Source of the DNA: Megascapheus bottae
Lineage: Eukaryota; Chordata; Mammalia; Rodentia; Geomyidae
NCBI GenBank assembly: GCA_024803745.1
Contig: JANJXV010000024.1
Coordinates: 6,108,106 to 6,172,105, forward strand
Reading direction: 5' to 3'
Length of the DNA stretch: 64,000 bases
Position 1 is the first letter of the stretch, and each line of letters opens with the position of its first letter. This document shows positions 32,065-44,392 of the stretch, in pieces. Below the pieces are notes generated by a model, which had not been told where the DNA came from, searched no databases, and was given only the letters and a program-made list of their open reading frames with translations. Position numbers and translations under genes: made by a program.

Positions 32065-34552
32065 GTGAAATAACTGTTTTAAAAAAATTATCAAGGAGAT
32101 GACCATGCTACAAAAATTGAGAAGAGTACTCTAGAAGGAAAACAAATGGCTACTTTCTGTAATTCTGTTTGTAGAAGCTCAGACCACTTTAAATTATATT
32201 TAAAGATTAAAGTCCTGGATACTCAGATGACCAGACTAGAGCTTGATGTAAAATTTATTTTGCTCATCTCTACTTTATGTACACTCTAATAGAGTATCCC
32301 CACCACACAGTGAGGATAGATCATCTGAATTGTAGAACTTGGATCCTTTTTATCCTAAGCCTTTAAGAAGCTACTAAAAGAAAAATTTCATGTACTTCCC
32401 TTCCCCCAGCAACCTGTCTCTTTTACTCTTCAAATCTATTTGTTGCAATGCTTGTCATAATCATATATTGATTAAAATATTTTTGTTATTACATCATACA
32501 TTAAAGGATAAATCTGCATTGTTTACTTATAAATATAAATCCTGGGAATTGGCATAATCATTATAATGACATTTGGAACCTATGCTGGAAAGCTTACAAA
32601 TCTTTCAAGAGGAAATGATTTCTGAGATATCTTTTATTCACAAACATTACTTAAAAAAGAAAGATGATTTGCCAAACATGGATAATAAAGAATGCCCACA
32701 TTTGTGCCATTAGCTTTTGTTTCTTTACTAGCTATAAGTAGTGCAAAATCAGATATTGATGCATAGAAATTTTGCCTTCATTCTTCACCATATCCTGATA
32801 TTTTAGTTCAAGTCTTTTATTTATAAACTGCTTGAGCATCTTTCATTCCTGTACATCTCATATCTTCATATACTGTTGAAAGTTGGATTCAAGCCCTACA
32901 TATATACCTCATACACACCAAATTTTCACTGCAATTCACACTTTCTCCATAGATTAACTCAACCCATACAGTCAGTGTGTGCTTATTACTTCTATTTAGT
33001 TTCAGGCTACTCTTTACTTTGGATAACTCAAACATTCCATTGGAATTCCTCAGGTTAGATAATCTAATCTAATTTCTGATCTCCCTGTCTGAAAAACTAT
33101 GTGACAAATTCCCCCAATAATAACTCTATATCCAACTTCTCTTTGCCATAGATTCAGATACTTGTTACCTTGACATTCAAATATGAATGTAAGTGCTTGT
33201 CATAATGTTTACTATAGTTTTCCAGGACATTCAACCTGTTCCCAACTCTCTAAATTTGAATTCTTTAAGCATATACCAACTGGCTTCTGAATATCTGAAT
33301 CATGAAATATTATTACAATTCCTCAGTTTACTGGCAACATTCATTTAATTTGATTACGACCAGACTGAGAATCTCAGAACTTCCACTCCACAAGAAAACT
33401 CAAGGAATTTTGCCAAAGATTCCATGATTTGGCTGATAGTCAAAAAATAGCTTTATGGGGCCTAATTTTACTACATCATTCTGTGTGACTTTGATTTGCC
33501 TTTGAACCCTGCTAAAGTCCATTACTCCATAACTCACATTAATGGGTATATAGATAAGAAATTTCCTGACCACAGCAGTTTTTCACTCATTATTTTTATT
33601 TATTAAATTTATTGGATTCCCCCAAATGAATCAATTTCTAGGAGCTCTTGGGAGAGCAATAAGAGATGATACTGAAATGTGTATATCACTGTAAACACAG
33701 CATGAAATAGAATATAATATAGATCACAGAATATTGATCATCTTTATGTGGATTTTGTATAGTCCTTAATTAAGTAGGATAATGCTTTCTTCAAAAACAG
33801 AGTGATTTTTTAAGTTAAATGATGTAATGTAACTCTTCATCCGGTAAGTGAGTGCATAACTTAATGCAACCTTTTATATGCATATATATCCAGTTAAATT
33901 TTTGACTGGTTTATGATGCAACTACTTTTCATGTGGTACCTGTCAGACAGAATTTAACTAGGAGCTTCATCCTAGGCAGCTGAATACTCCTGATAATTTT
34001 AACTGAAAGCTTTAAAGTGACTCTTCTTCAGATATCCACCTGTGCACGTTCAGACACTAATCACCACAATGACTTTAAGAAGGAATTTTATTACATCAGA
34101 AGACAATCACGGTGAACGTACCAGGGGATTGGCACTACATACAAATTAGTCTGTAGGTAATGTTTTGGAGATGTAATTGTTGTATAAGAAATAGAACTTG
34201 TCTTTTCATATATTCAGCGCAGTGTTGTATTCATTTGAAACAGAAGATTACATAAGGTTGAAAAAGTAGGAGATGAAATTTTACTGTAGAGTACATCATG
34301 TAATCATCACAAGTATTATGAAACTGAGCATTACTATCATTGAAGAAATGTATTTTCTTATCTGCTATCCAAAAAGATAACAATTTTCCTGATTTCTAAT
34401 CACACAGATTTGTTTAGCCAGATTTCGTTTACATGAATCAACTCTGCTAATATGGAGAGTTTTATTTACTACTTCCCATTCTATCATGAGCATGTGAAAA
34501 ATTTCAATTTTCCATCTCATTCTTGATAGTTTGTCGTGTAAATATTGACATA
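32065..34552. other. Unassigned AT-rich DNA
   Basis: About 2.5 kb with no repeat or gene I can name. Open frames are short (at most 77 codons) and without motifs. It may include unique sequence. Confidence 0.45.
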
Positions 34553-34684
34553 AGGGACTAGGAATATGGCTTAGTGGTATGGAGTACTTGCCTAGCATTC
34601 ATGAAATCTTGGGTTTAATTCCTCCATAACACATAAACAGAAAAAAGATGGAAGCAGTGTTGTAGCTCAAGTGGTAGAGTCGCA
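34553..34684 (+). mobile_element. IDL-Geo SINE, truncated in the right monomer
   Basis: AGGAATATGGCTTAGTGGTA, GAGTACTTGCCTAGCATTCA and TTTAATTCCTCCATAACAC form the left monomer. The right monomer stops after GTAGCTCAAGTGGTAGAGT. Confidence 0.85.
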
Positions 34685-34740
34685 TTAATTATAACTATCT
34701 TAGTTGCTGACGGATATCATGCCATCATTTTTGGAGGGGA

Positions 34741-34762
34741 AAGTTCAAAATATGAGTTTCTT
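34741..34762. repeat. L1 target-site duplication, left
   Basis: A 22-base word (AAGTTCAAAATATGAG...) repeated at 35759-35780 with a single T/C difference at its fifth base. Confidence 0.9.
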
Positions 34763-35758
34763 TTTTGTTGTTGTCGAAATAATGTGTAGAGTGGTTACAA
34801 TTACATTTGTCAGGTACAAGGTACATTACTTCTCCCACACAAATATGCTTTCTCATGTTTTTGTCCCCATTTCCCTCCCCCACCCCACCCAATCATCTTG
34901 TTTTTCCCCATTCCCTTTCCTATTTCAAATAAACAAATAAAATTATATACAATATACCAGATAACCAAATCAAATGCACTAACAATATGAGATTAACCAA
35001 AGGGCAAAAAAAAGAGAGAAAAGTAACATAATACATTAAGAACAATAATCACACAAGATAAAGCTCTTGTTTCCATATCCTACAGTTCTTTCATTTAATC
35101 TCATCCTATATTACCTTATGGATATCAGTTTTACGCTATTGTAATCCTCTGCTAGGAGAGTCCTAGATGAGTACTAATTATTACAAATGAGAGAAATTAC
35201 TGAGCCTATTTTCCTTTGGGTCTGGCTTACCTCACTTAATATGATTTTTTCCAAGTCTTTCCATTTCCTTATGAATGGGGTGATGGCATTCTTTCTGGTG
35301 GCTGCATAGAATTCCATTGTGTATGAGTACCACATCTTCTTGATCCAATCATCTACTGAGGGTCATCGGGGTTGGTTCCATATCTTCGCTATGGTAAAGT
35401 ATGCTGTAATGAACAATGTTTCGCTAGTTGCTTTAGTAGATTTTTCTTTTTGAAAATTTGTGTAAATTCCAAGGAGTGGAATAACGGATCATATGGGAGC
35501 TCCATGTCTTTAGTCTTTTGAGAAATTGCAATACTGCCTTCCAGAGTGGTTTATTGAGTTTACACTCCCATAGACAGTGTAGTAGCAATCTCTCTTGGCC
35601 ACATCCCTGCCAGCATCTGTAGTTATTAGATTTCTTGATAATGGCCGGTCTAACTGGATTGAGGAAGAATCTCAAAGTTCTTTTGATTTGCATTTCTTTT
35701 ATGGCCAGAGGTGTCAAGCATTTCTTTGTGTGTCTATAGGCTATTTTTATGTCCTGAG
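34763..35758 (-). mobile_element. L1 of the second 3' UTR type
   Basis: 3' UTR with AGAGTGGTTACAATTACATT and CAGGTACAAGGTACATTAC, related to the element at 23422. ORF2 C-terminus follows: the frame at 35433-35717 carries [13 protein letters not shown] and the cysteine knuckle CWQGCG...HCLWEC. Truncated at 35758 (TTATGTCCTG) and bounded by the 22-base duplication. Confidence 0.93.
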
Positions 35759-35780
35759 AAGTCCAAAATATGAGTTTCTT
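35759..35780. repeat. L1 target-site duplication, right
   Basis: Partner of 34741-34762; 21 of 22 bases identical. Confidence 0.9.
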
Positions 35781-36145
35781 AATCCCTGACTATCTTATTT
35801 TGATCTAGTTGATGTATTTATTTTTTTATTATTTGCTTTCTTTCTTTTGATTAATTTGGCATTTATCTCAGTGAGTTTGTTTCTGCTATTCATTTTAATT
35901 CATGGGTATATTTCTTCATATGGTTTATAATGCATATTTTAAAGATTTTTATTGGATTACTTCTCATATAAGTTTACAAGGTATCTCCCCTTGGCTTGTA
36001 TTTGTGGACATTGCCTCAAGATTCAATTCAGTATACCTTATGAACCTGAATAACAAAATAGATTTTACATTTACACAAATATTTATTGTTAGTACTTTAA
36101 TTCTTTGTGTGGATACAAAGTTTCATATTCTGTCACTATTCCTCC
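35781..36145. other. Unassigned T-rich DNA
   Basis: T-rich on the plus strand. TTTCTTTTGATTAATTTGGC near 35841 faintly recalls antisense L1 ORF2, but I cannot support an assignment. Confidence 0.4.
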
Positions 36146-36160
36146 TGAACGACTTTCTTT
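36146..36160. repeat. Target duplication of the SINE-L1 unit, left
   Basis: TGAACGACTTTCTTT; partner TGAAGGACTTTCGTT at 37548-37562, 13 of 15 identical. It encloses both the L1 and the SINE. Confidence 0.75.
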
Positions 36161-37330
36161 TTTCATATATTTTTTATTGTAATTAATAGAAGGATTACAT
36201 GATATTTGCCAGATAGATGGTGCATTAATTCCCATGCATTGATACCCTTTCACATGTCTTGGTCCCCATTTCTCTCCCCCCACCCCCACCGCTCATCTTG
36301 TTTTCCCCTGTTCCCTATCCAATTTCAAATAACCAAATACAAATATATCCGATATATCAGGTAACAAAGTGAGATACTGTAACAATATGAGATAACCAAG
36401 GGACAGCAAAAGAGATGAGAGATAACATAGTACCTTAAGAACAACAATCATTCATTATATGGCTTATGTTTCTATATCTAGAGATTCTTTCATTTAGCGT
36501 CCTACTATATGGCCTTTTGTATCAAGGTTTTGCTCTATTGCAAATCTCTGCTAGGAGAGCCCAAGGTTTCTCCTGATTATGACAAATGAGGGAAACCATT
36601 GAGCCTAAGTTTCTTTGAATCTGGCTTACTTCACTTAATATGATCTTTTCTAAGTCTTTCCATTTCCTAACAAATGGGGCAATGTCATTCTTTCTGACAG
36701 CAGCATAGAATTCCATTGTGTACAAATACCACAACTTGTTGATCCACTCATCAACTGAGGGACATCTGGGTTGGTTCCGTATCTTTGCTATGGTAAATAG
36801 TGCTGCAATGAACATTGTTGTGCTGGTGGATTTAGTATGACCTTGTTTCTGGGTGATTGGGCAAATGCCAAGTAGTGGAATTGCTGGGTCATAGGGGAGC
36901 TCTATGCTTAGTCTTTTGAGGAACTGTCATATTGCTTTCCATAGTGGTTGAAGGAGTTTGCACTCCCACCAAGAGTGTATTAGTGATCCCTCCTGGCCAC
37001 ATCCCCTCCAGCATCTGTTGTTATTAATTTTCTTGATCCTGGCCATTCTAACTGGAGTGAGGTAAAATCTTAGAGTTGTTTTGATTTGCATTTCTTTTAT
37101 GACCAGAGATGTTGAGCATTTCCTCATGTGTCTATAGGCCATTTTTGTTTCTTCTTCAGAGAAGACTCTCTTTAAGTCTTTGGCCCATCTTTCAATGGGA
37201 TGGTTGTTACTTTGGAGATTAGTTTTGGATTGATTCAATTTTTTGAGCTGTTGATATATTTTAGGTATGAAGCCTTTGTCTGTTGTATGGTTCGTGAAGA
37301 TCTTCTCCCACTCTGTAGGCTTCCTACTTA
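36161..37330 (-). mobile_element. Young L1, 1.17 kb, joined to a SINE
   Basis: Tail and 3' UTR from 36161 (C-rich tract 36276-36293), then ORF2 C-terminus. Frames at 36522-36815 ([35 protein letters not shown]) and 36927-37238 ([20 protein letters not shown], knuckle CWRGCG...HSWWEC with a Cys changed to Ser) are broken between them. The 5' end runs to CTTCCTACTTAGTTT, where a SINE's A-tail is fused. It is the same size and has the same 5' end as the L1s at 19717 and 53986. Confidence 0.93.
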
Positions 37331-37547
37331 GTTTTTTTTTGTTGTTGTTTTGTTTTTTTTTGCCAGTCGTGGGCTTGATCTCAGGGCCTGAGCACTGTCC
37401 TTGGACTTTCTCAAGGCTAGAGCTCTACCACTTGAGCCTCAGCATCATTTCTGGCTTTTTTCTATGTATGTGGTACTGAGGAATCGAAGCCGGGTCTTCG
37501 TGCACGCTAGGCAAGCACTCTACCACTAGGCCAAATTCCCGGCCCCA
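37331..37547 (-). mobile_element. IDL-Geo SINE fused to the L1 5' end
   Basis: Full-length dimer in the same orientation as the L1. Its A-tail (T-run with GTT breaks, 37332-37361) abuts the L1. Then come the right monomer (CTCAGGGCCTGAGCACTGTC, GCTAGAGCTCTACCACTTG) and the left monomer (GGTACTGAGGAATCGAAGC to CCAAATTCCCGGCCCC). Its own flanks show no duplication. The only matching flanks are those of the combined unit. Confidence 0.93.
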
Positions 37548-37562
37548 TGAAGGACTTTCGTT
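37548..37562. repeat. Target duplication of the SINE-L1 unit, right
   Basis: Partner of 36146-36160, at the 5' edge of the SINE. Confidence 0.75.
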
Positions 37563-37753
37563 ATTGTTTCTCAGGATGCCAGTAAGCAGTGAGTGACTCA
37601 ACTCTTGCATGCTGAAAATATATTCTGTTATGTGTTCAAATTTAAGGTCTCAATATTACCTTAATATCACAAAGTCACTGTTTCCAACCTAATTTCAAAC
37701 AAGAATTCTGAGTTCTACCATCATCTTTTTCTCCAGCTGCTTTTATTATGTTT

Positions 37754-38470
37754 ACCATTATTTTTATTTTTATTTCTTTGTAATTTAATTTTGTACAGAG
37801 TAGTTACTGTTATATACATAAGGTAATGAGTACATGTCTTATCAAATATTGTTAACCTCTCTCATGGTTTTTCTCACATTCTCTCTACCCCACCACACCC
37901 TACTATCAAGTAGTAAAGTTCATTTCTAACACAGTGTCCTGTGAGTATCACTGTTGCATTGGTTTGACCTTTGTTCTTTGTCTCACCATTTTCCTGTTTC
38001 TTTTCCTTTCTATCATATAAATGTAGATACCCAAATCAAGTACATGGTACCCAAATCAAATACAGTGACAACAGGGGATAAATTAAGGGGAAAATATGTG
38101 ACAAAAGAGAAATAACTTCACACTGTGCATTGAAAGCAACAAAAAAGGAAAGTCTCTTGTTTGCATATCTTGGAATTCATTTCACTTAGCATCATCTTTT
38201 ATGGTCATATGAACATATTGAAATATTGTGATTCTATTCTTGGACTATCCTAGACATATACTACACATTGCAAATGAGGAAAGCTATGGAATCTATGTTT
38301 CTTTGTGTCTGGCTTACTTCACTTAACAGAAATTTTTTCCCAAGTATTTCCATTTCCTTGTGAATGGGGCAATGTTTCTTTTCAATGGAAGCATAAAATT
38401 CCATTGTGTGTATTTACCATCTTTTCTAAATACTGAGGGTAATATGAGTTGGCTCCAATTTTGGCTCTTT
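37754..38470 (-). mobile_element. Old L1 3' end, third 3' UTR type
   Basis: 3' UTR (CAGAGTAGTTACTGTTATAT, CTCATGGTTTTTCTCACATT), then the ORF2 end in antisense (TTTGTGTCTGGCTTACTTCA, CATTTCCTTGTGAATGGGGC, AAAATTCCATTGTGTGTATT). Diverged and without open frames. Confidence 0.85.
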
Positions 38471-38798
38471 TACCATTATTGTTTAACATTTTTAATTTTG
38501 TGTGTAATTTTAGTTTAATTTTATTCACGTTTTTATAGTTGCTGTTTATCTAAATTTGGGGATCTGATGAAAATTTCAAACCATCACTGAACAGTCTTGT
38601 GCAGTCTTTATCCTGTGAACTTTCCTCTCTCAAACTGTAAATGCACAAACATATTGGTGCTTAATATTGACCTTCAGTCAGTGATGGAACACAAGTCAGT
38701 TTGCTCTGGCCTCTTCATTTTGCTTTTGAAAGTTAATATTTGTATGCAACATCTTTATAGGTATTAATATCATGTTTTATTTATGACCAGTGATTTGG

Positions 38799-38990
38799 GG
38801 ATTTTTTTTGCCAGTCCTGGGCCTTGAGCACTGTACTTGGGGTTTCTCAAAGCCAGAGCTCTACCACTTCAGCCACAGCACCATATCCAGCTTTTATTTT
38901 TTTTTCTATGTATATAGTATGGAAGAATCAAACCCAGGTCTTTGTGCATGCTAGGCAAGCACTCTACCACTAGGCCAAACTCCAAGTCCA
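38799..38990 (-). mobile_element. IDL-Geo dimeric SINE
   Basis: T-tail, right monomer (TTGCCAGTCCTGGGCCTTG, CAGAGCTCTACCACTTCAGC), left monomer (GCATGCTAGGCAAGCACTCT, CCACTAGGCCAAACTCC). Flanks ATGACCAGTGATTT (38783) and ATGACTAGTATTTT (38992) form an imperfect duplication. Confidence 0.92.
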
Positions 38991-39021
38991 AATGACTAGT
39001 ATTTTTACACAACTTCTTTTT

Positions 39022-39160
39022 AGGGCTGGACTGTACCAGTTAAGTCACAGTTTCAATTCCCGTTTTGGTTTCCTAATTAAGAGACTCTTTTTTTTTGTCT
39101 CAGCTCCCTTTGAACCAGGAGCCTCAGATCTTGGCCTGATAAATAGCTAGAGTAATTGAC
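39022..39160 (-). mobile_element. Decayed B1-like/Geo SINE
   Basis: GGCTGGACTGTACCAGTTAA, CACAGTTTCAATTCCCG, CCTAATTAAGAGACTC and GGAGCCTCAGATCTTGGCCT keep the order of the antisense dimer. The outer right monomer is missing. Confidence 0.65.
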
Positions 39161-39786
39161 AAGAGTTATTAACAGATGTCTGGTTTGTACATGATTTAAA
39201 TTGCTGCTGTAATTGCCTTGTCGAATAATCATGCTCTGCATTGTGTCTAGGTCTAGTTATTTTCAGATTCACCTCCTTTTTAGCTATTGTACAGCATACA
39301 AGTTGAGTTTACATAAGTAGATTTTTGAGTGTGGTGTGGGATTTTTACTATCCTTATTTTTATGTTATGTCATTAATTGTTGGCAAACTAAGTATATTTT
39401 TAACCATCATTATGCATAAAATTCTACCAACAAAAATAAGTTGGCTCTACTACTAAGGAAAAATGCTTCTGTGTACTTTAAGTGATGTGCAGATTATTGG
39501 TAGAATTTTTCCACTCTGGCAATGTCGGACTCTTACAAGCTATGTGAATTTTGTCCTGCTGTGTGCAGAAATGTTTGTATTAGCCTTAGGTGATTTTTTT
39601 TCCACAAGCATATACTGTACAGTCCAGTAGAAGAGACAGAGTTCTCTTCAAGAACTTCTTTCAACATGCAACCTTAGTTTCTCTGAATGTAGAGTGGCCT
39701 CCACAATTCATACCCCAATCTGTGGCTTGGCTCTCCTTCTCTCCAGCACCATGCTGAGGCTGAGTCTGTTGTAATGCTCTCCCATG

Positions 39787-39788
<2 letters not shown>
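39161..39788. other. Unassigned DNA
   Basis: Nothing recognised. Confidence 0.4.

Positions 39789-39837
<49 letters not shown>
39789..39837. repeat. (CT)n microsatellite
   Basis: About 24 uninterrupted CT units. They create a chance plus-strand frame rich in Leu-Ser. Confidence 0.97.
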
Positions 39838-39838
<1 letters not shown>

Positions 39839-42110
39839 CCCCCAGGTTTATTATTTTACCTGTTTTCCAGACTCTACTAAATGTTGCTTTATTTTTTCAC
39901 TGCTCCTTTAATTATATAAAAATGACAATAAATTTTAATTCAATCATGATCAGAAATGTATGTTACCATTACACTTTTTTTGTAGATAAACAAAACTTTT
40001 TAAAAATTGATTAGAGGCAAATTTTTAATAATCAATTAGAAGGAAAACAGAAAATCTCCCGTTTTCTCTATAAAACAATGTTATACTTGCTTCTACCTAA
40101 AGGTTAAAAATTAAAAATAAAATTATACGATAGTATTAGCACACCAGGTAATGAATATGAAGGATTTATTCATCTATGTTTGAAAATAAACAACTATAGA
40201 AAATGATTGAGAGTTTCAGATAATTGATATAAGGATTTTCCTAATTTTCTTATGTTTTATACCCAACTTTTGAAGGCCTATAAAATTCCTTTACCATATG
40301 TCATTATTTTCTATTTTCTATTTTTTTATTTCTTTTACTTAAGATGTGCCCCAACTCGTCACATCTCAGCTGTCACAAAATTTAAATGTGCCAGAAGCAC
40401 AATATAGAATTTTGAGTAAACATAAAGTAAAATGTTCATCTGCTTAGCTATTCATCTTTTGCTTTGTTTTATATGAATTTAGAAGATTTTATTCAATGAA
40501 AACAATATCTTCACTAGGTTACCCCTGGTCTCAATCTTTGGAGTGTGTCAAAGGCATTTTTCTTCTTTTTACAGTTTTCTTTTGGGAACTAGAAAGATAT
40601 CCTTGGGCTCTGCTATCCATGTCACCTCCATGTTCTCTAGGCTGTTCTTTAAAACACTGATAAAAAATGCTTTATTGTTACAGAGTGACCAAAAGAATGA
40701 GTTTGCGATATGTCCTCTAAAATAAGAAAGTTTTCAAATCTGTGGCATTTAATAAATCCTCAAATTGGTTTGGAAAGTCTCTCAGGATTTCTATAGAAAT
40801 ATATCAATGCACTAATCATGTCATCCTTGAGCCATGAAGCTAAAAATGATGCTGTTAAACAGAAAACCAATTCTACCTTCTCTCTAAGTTCCTTGCAATA
40901 CAGAAAAGGCCTCTGGGATGCTAGTTATGTGAATCTCTTCATTGATCATTTTAATAACTGATAATGATTTTTATATAGTTGCTATTAATTCTTGTAAATT
41001 ATTTGCCAGATACATCTCTCACCATCTTCAAATGCCTTGCTGTTACAACACCTGGGGTTAGAGAGTTTACTTCAGCTTGCTGGGCTTTGTAAATGAACCA
41101 CCACTAGCTGTCCAGAATCTCATAAATAATTACTCTGAGCTCAACTTACTATTCTTTCAACCCCTCAGCCAAACAATTCTTGCAAAACATCTCAATATAT
41201 ATCTGAGTGAGTCTGTGAACATATTCCTTTCCATCACTTAAATTACTGCACTCGTGTACTTTATATCCTCCTCTCCCTTTTTTTCCCCTTTCGTTCCTAG
41301 CCAGTAATCTCCAAGATCTGTGTGGCTTGAAATAGGTTGTACTTCTAGATAAACTGTCCTGTAAATCTGGCACATCAGATACAAACTCTGTGATGTTAAA
41401 TGCTTTGAAAGCATTAGCCAAGATATGCTTGGGATCTAATACTGAGAAGACATTAGGAAGTGATTCTGAAAGTCATCCATCTTTGAACAATCACAAATGC
41501 CTGCATGTGAATGAAGCCAACTTCACTTGCCTGTCATCTTTTTGCAATACCAATTTTACACAGTCCTATTGCTTTTGGAAATCTGTCCAAACAGGATTGG
41601 TTTTCAAGTGAGTAAACCAAATGTGAGTAAACAGCTGGAGTGTTATCATTAATCATTAAAATTTAGAAAATAAAAATTGATTTTCTGGTTATTTAATTTT
41701 TCTAGATATTTTCAAACATCAAATAAAGTATGCATGACATATATCCACTAAAATATTGTTGAAAGAAATTTAATGTAAGTAGATAGGCAAATCAGATATA
41801 ATGCTTACGTGTATTACTTTGTGGGCCTGACTAAATATATAAGATTCAGATTTTAATAAATATTTATAACCTAGAAAGATACCTCTACGTAAGTCTTCAC
41901 AATTTCAGCCTCTCTCCATCCATTCTGTCACTGATCAAACAAAAATTCATGTATAACATAAGCTATTAAAATCTTTAAAAGCAGCTGAAACAATACAGAA
42001 GTATAATAATGAAGGCCTTGATAAGTTTAAAAAATAAAAACTAAAACACAACATGAGATAGCCAGTAAATATTATAAAATATAATTTTTGTCTTAAAATA
42101 AAAATTGTAG
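39838..42110. other. Unassigned AT-rich DNA
   Basis: No gene or repeat family recognised across 2.3 kb. Frames at 40543, 41149 and 41390 are below 100 codons and motif-free. Confidence 0.45.
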
Positions 42111-42366
42111 TGATGCGCAGTGGCTCATACCTGTAATCCTAGCTACTTAGGAGGCTGAGGTCTGAGGATCAAGGTTCAAAGCCAGATTGGGCACAAAAGG
42201 ACCTGAGATTTTTCTCTCCAATTAACCTCTAGAAATTGGGAAATGGGGCTTGGCTTAAGGTAAGGGTGGCAGCCTTGAGCTGAAGAGCTCAGGAACAGTG
42301 CCCAGGCCTAGTTCAAGCCCCATGACCCACAAAAATGTGAGTAAATAAATAAATAAATACATACAT
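42111..42366 (+). mobile_element. B1-like/Geo dimeric SINE with (AAAT)n tail
   Basis: Left monomer: CAGTGGCTCATACCTGTAAT, CCTAGCTACTTAGGAGGCTG. Linker: CTCCAATTAACCTCTAGAAA. Right monomer: GCAGCCTTGAGCTGAAGAGC, CAAGCCCCATGACCCAC. An AAAT/ACAT tail occupies 42339-42366. It is the best plus-strand example of the second dimer in the window. Confidence 0.93.
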
Positions 42367-42686
42367 AATGTAATTTGAAAATGTAAAACAAAAACAACCA
42401 GAAGTCTGTGTAACTTTCCTTATCATATGAAGGAGAACCAGAAACTGGAAGGACTGTAAGTCAGTATACAAGTAAAAAGAGAACCATTTAAGTACCACAG
42501 AAGAAGGAATTAAGTGAGCACACTTAGCCATATTCTAAACTTCATACCTTAGTTTCATATTTTGACCTGTGCCTTTTCCCACACTGGAAGTGAACTATAC
42601 TTCTAAATATCACTATCATAATAAAACAGTATGCTGAATATAGACTTAAAAAACAATATCATAATAGATTAAGTGGTAACTTAAAT

Positions 42687-42703
42687 AAAATAATTATAAA
42701 TGT
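42687..42703. repeat. SINE target-site duplication, left
   Basis: AAAATAATTATAAATGT; partner AAAATAATTTATAAATGT at 42888-42905 differs by one T. Confidence 0.88.
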
Positions 42704-42887
42704 GGGCCGGGAGTTTGGCATAGTGGTAGAGTGCTTGCCTAGCATGCACAAAGACCCTGGTTCAATTCCTCGGTACCACATACATAGAAAAAAGCCAGAA
42801 GTAGTGCTGAGGCTTAAGTGGTAGAGCTTTATCCCTGAGAAAGTCCAAGGACAGTGCTCAGGCCCTGAACTTAAGCCCAGGAATGGA
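42704..42887 (+). mobile_element. IDL-Geo dimeric SINE
   Basis: GGGCCGGGAGTTTGGCATAG, GCTTGCCTAGCATGCACAAA, GGTTCAATTCCTCGGTACCA, then the right monomer AAGTGGTAGAGCTTTATCC to AAGCCCAGGAATGG. Both Pol III boxes are close to consensus. A duplication with one indel flanks it. Confidence 0.95.
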
Positions 42888-42905
42888 AAAATAATTTATA
42901 AATGT

Positions 42906-44287
42906 AACAAAATGAGCAAAAATGTAGCAGCAAAATACAAAAAGTATATAAAAATATAAAATTTTTATTTACCTTCAAACTTAAAAAGATTTTTGTTTCT
43001 GAAAGATTCGAAAAGTGGGAGAGTAGAGAAATCCTTTGTCTTCCTTTACCTTATTTGTGTTTTTTAATTTGCAGTGAGCCTTGTAGGCATATCAAGACTT
43101 TTATGCATAGCAACCACTTTTTGTTTTGTTTTCTCCAATTTATGAGCTAAGAAAATAATCCTTCTGAAAGCATAGTGAAAGTAAGAATAGATCATTTCTT
43201 TCCTTGTGTCATATAATCCAAGATTATTTTAATTCAAATAACATGGCAAATTGTGATTGAAGATCAATGTTGGGAATCAAGCAAATATTATTAAAAGACA
43301 ATCTGGGCATTTTATTTGACTCTAATATGAAAAAGTTAGGTTTACCTGGAAGTGCTGTACTTCTTATAAATTCTTTTTTTTTTCTTAACTTCATAAGAAC
43401 GATGCAGACTTTGTCCATACTCCATCACACAGTCATTTCCAATTTCCCAAGACACACTAGCTCAAAAGAAGCTACTGGGCCAAATGGAAACCATGACTTG
43501 AATTATAAGGAGATGAAAAAAAACATAAAATTGTTGATGAGAGAGAAACTTACATTTTTTATATCAGTATAAGGAAGTTGTATTTTCTAATTGTTGCTGG
43601 AAAAGACTATCCAAATCCTTTGTAGTAACTTCCCACCAAAGCTTTGGTGGTTCTGCCAACATAGTGAGTATTTAATCTTCATTATTTTAGGATTTGTGTG
43701 TCATGAATTAAGAACAATGACATGATGTTTATCACTCCATCTCTCAAACTGAGTATCCTTATGTTTCCTCTTACACTTCAGTGACTTTATTGCTAAATAA
43801 ATATATGATTTGAGAATGCATTGTCAAATGTAAATTATTTGCATTTCATTTAGATATTGTCCAAACTCTCCTTAGATCTAGAGCATATATTAAGATTAAA
43901 TGAGCTTATTATACTTGCTTCTGAAATTTAATGAAATTTGTACATGTTAGCGTGGTAAGTTAAATTTTTTTTCTTGGTATAATTGTTCAAATATTTCTTC
44001 AAGTTAATAATCAGAGTCCAACTTTAAGATGAAAGTATCCAGTTTACATTTGGTGATATAGGTCTCATATCCATCCAATTTCAGCCAATATGGCTTCAGG
44101 AAAGTGGCTAAGGAAGTGATCTTATAATGAACCAACATGAGATCATATGATATAACATATTACAATCAAAATAAATCTAAAGCCATTTGTCAGAAGTTAC
44201 AGAAAATAAAGTTTCTGCTATTTTCTGTTTTTACTTTTAGTGTGGTTTAGGATGTTGTGATAATGGGGTAGCAGTGGAGGTGGGGGG
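42906..44287. other. Unassigned AT-rich DNA
   Basis: Nothing recognised. The 101-codon frame at 43267-43572 has no family signature. Confidence 0.45.
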
Positions 44288-44392
44288 TATGTAAACTCAG
44301 GACCTCACAGTCTTGTTTGGCTTTTTCTGCTGAACATTAGGGTACTACCACTTAAATCACACTTCCACTTTCATATTGGTTCTCTTAAAGGA
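44288..44392 (-). mobile_element. Geo-type SINE monomer fragment
   Basis: GTAAACTCAGGACCTCACAG, CTTGTTTGGCTTTTTCTGCT and GGTACTACCACTTAAATCAC follow the antisense right monomer, in the longer variant with an extra GGCTTTTT block also seen near 47500. Confidence 0.6.
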
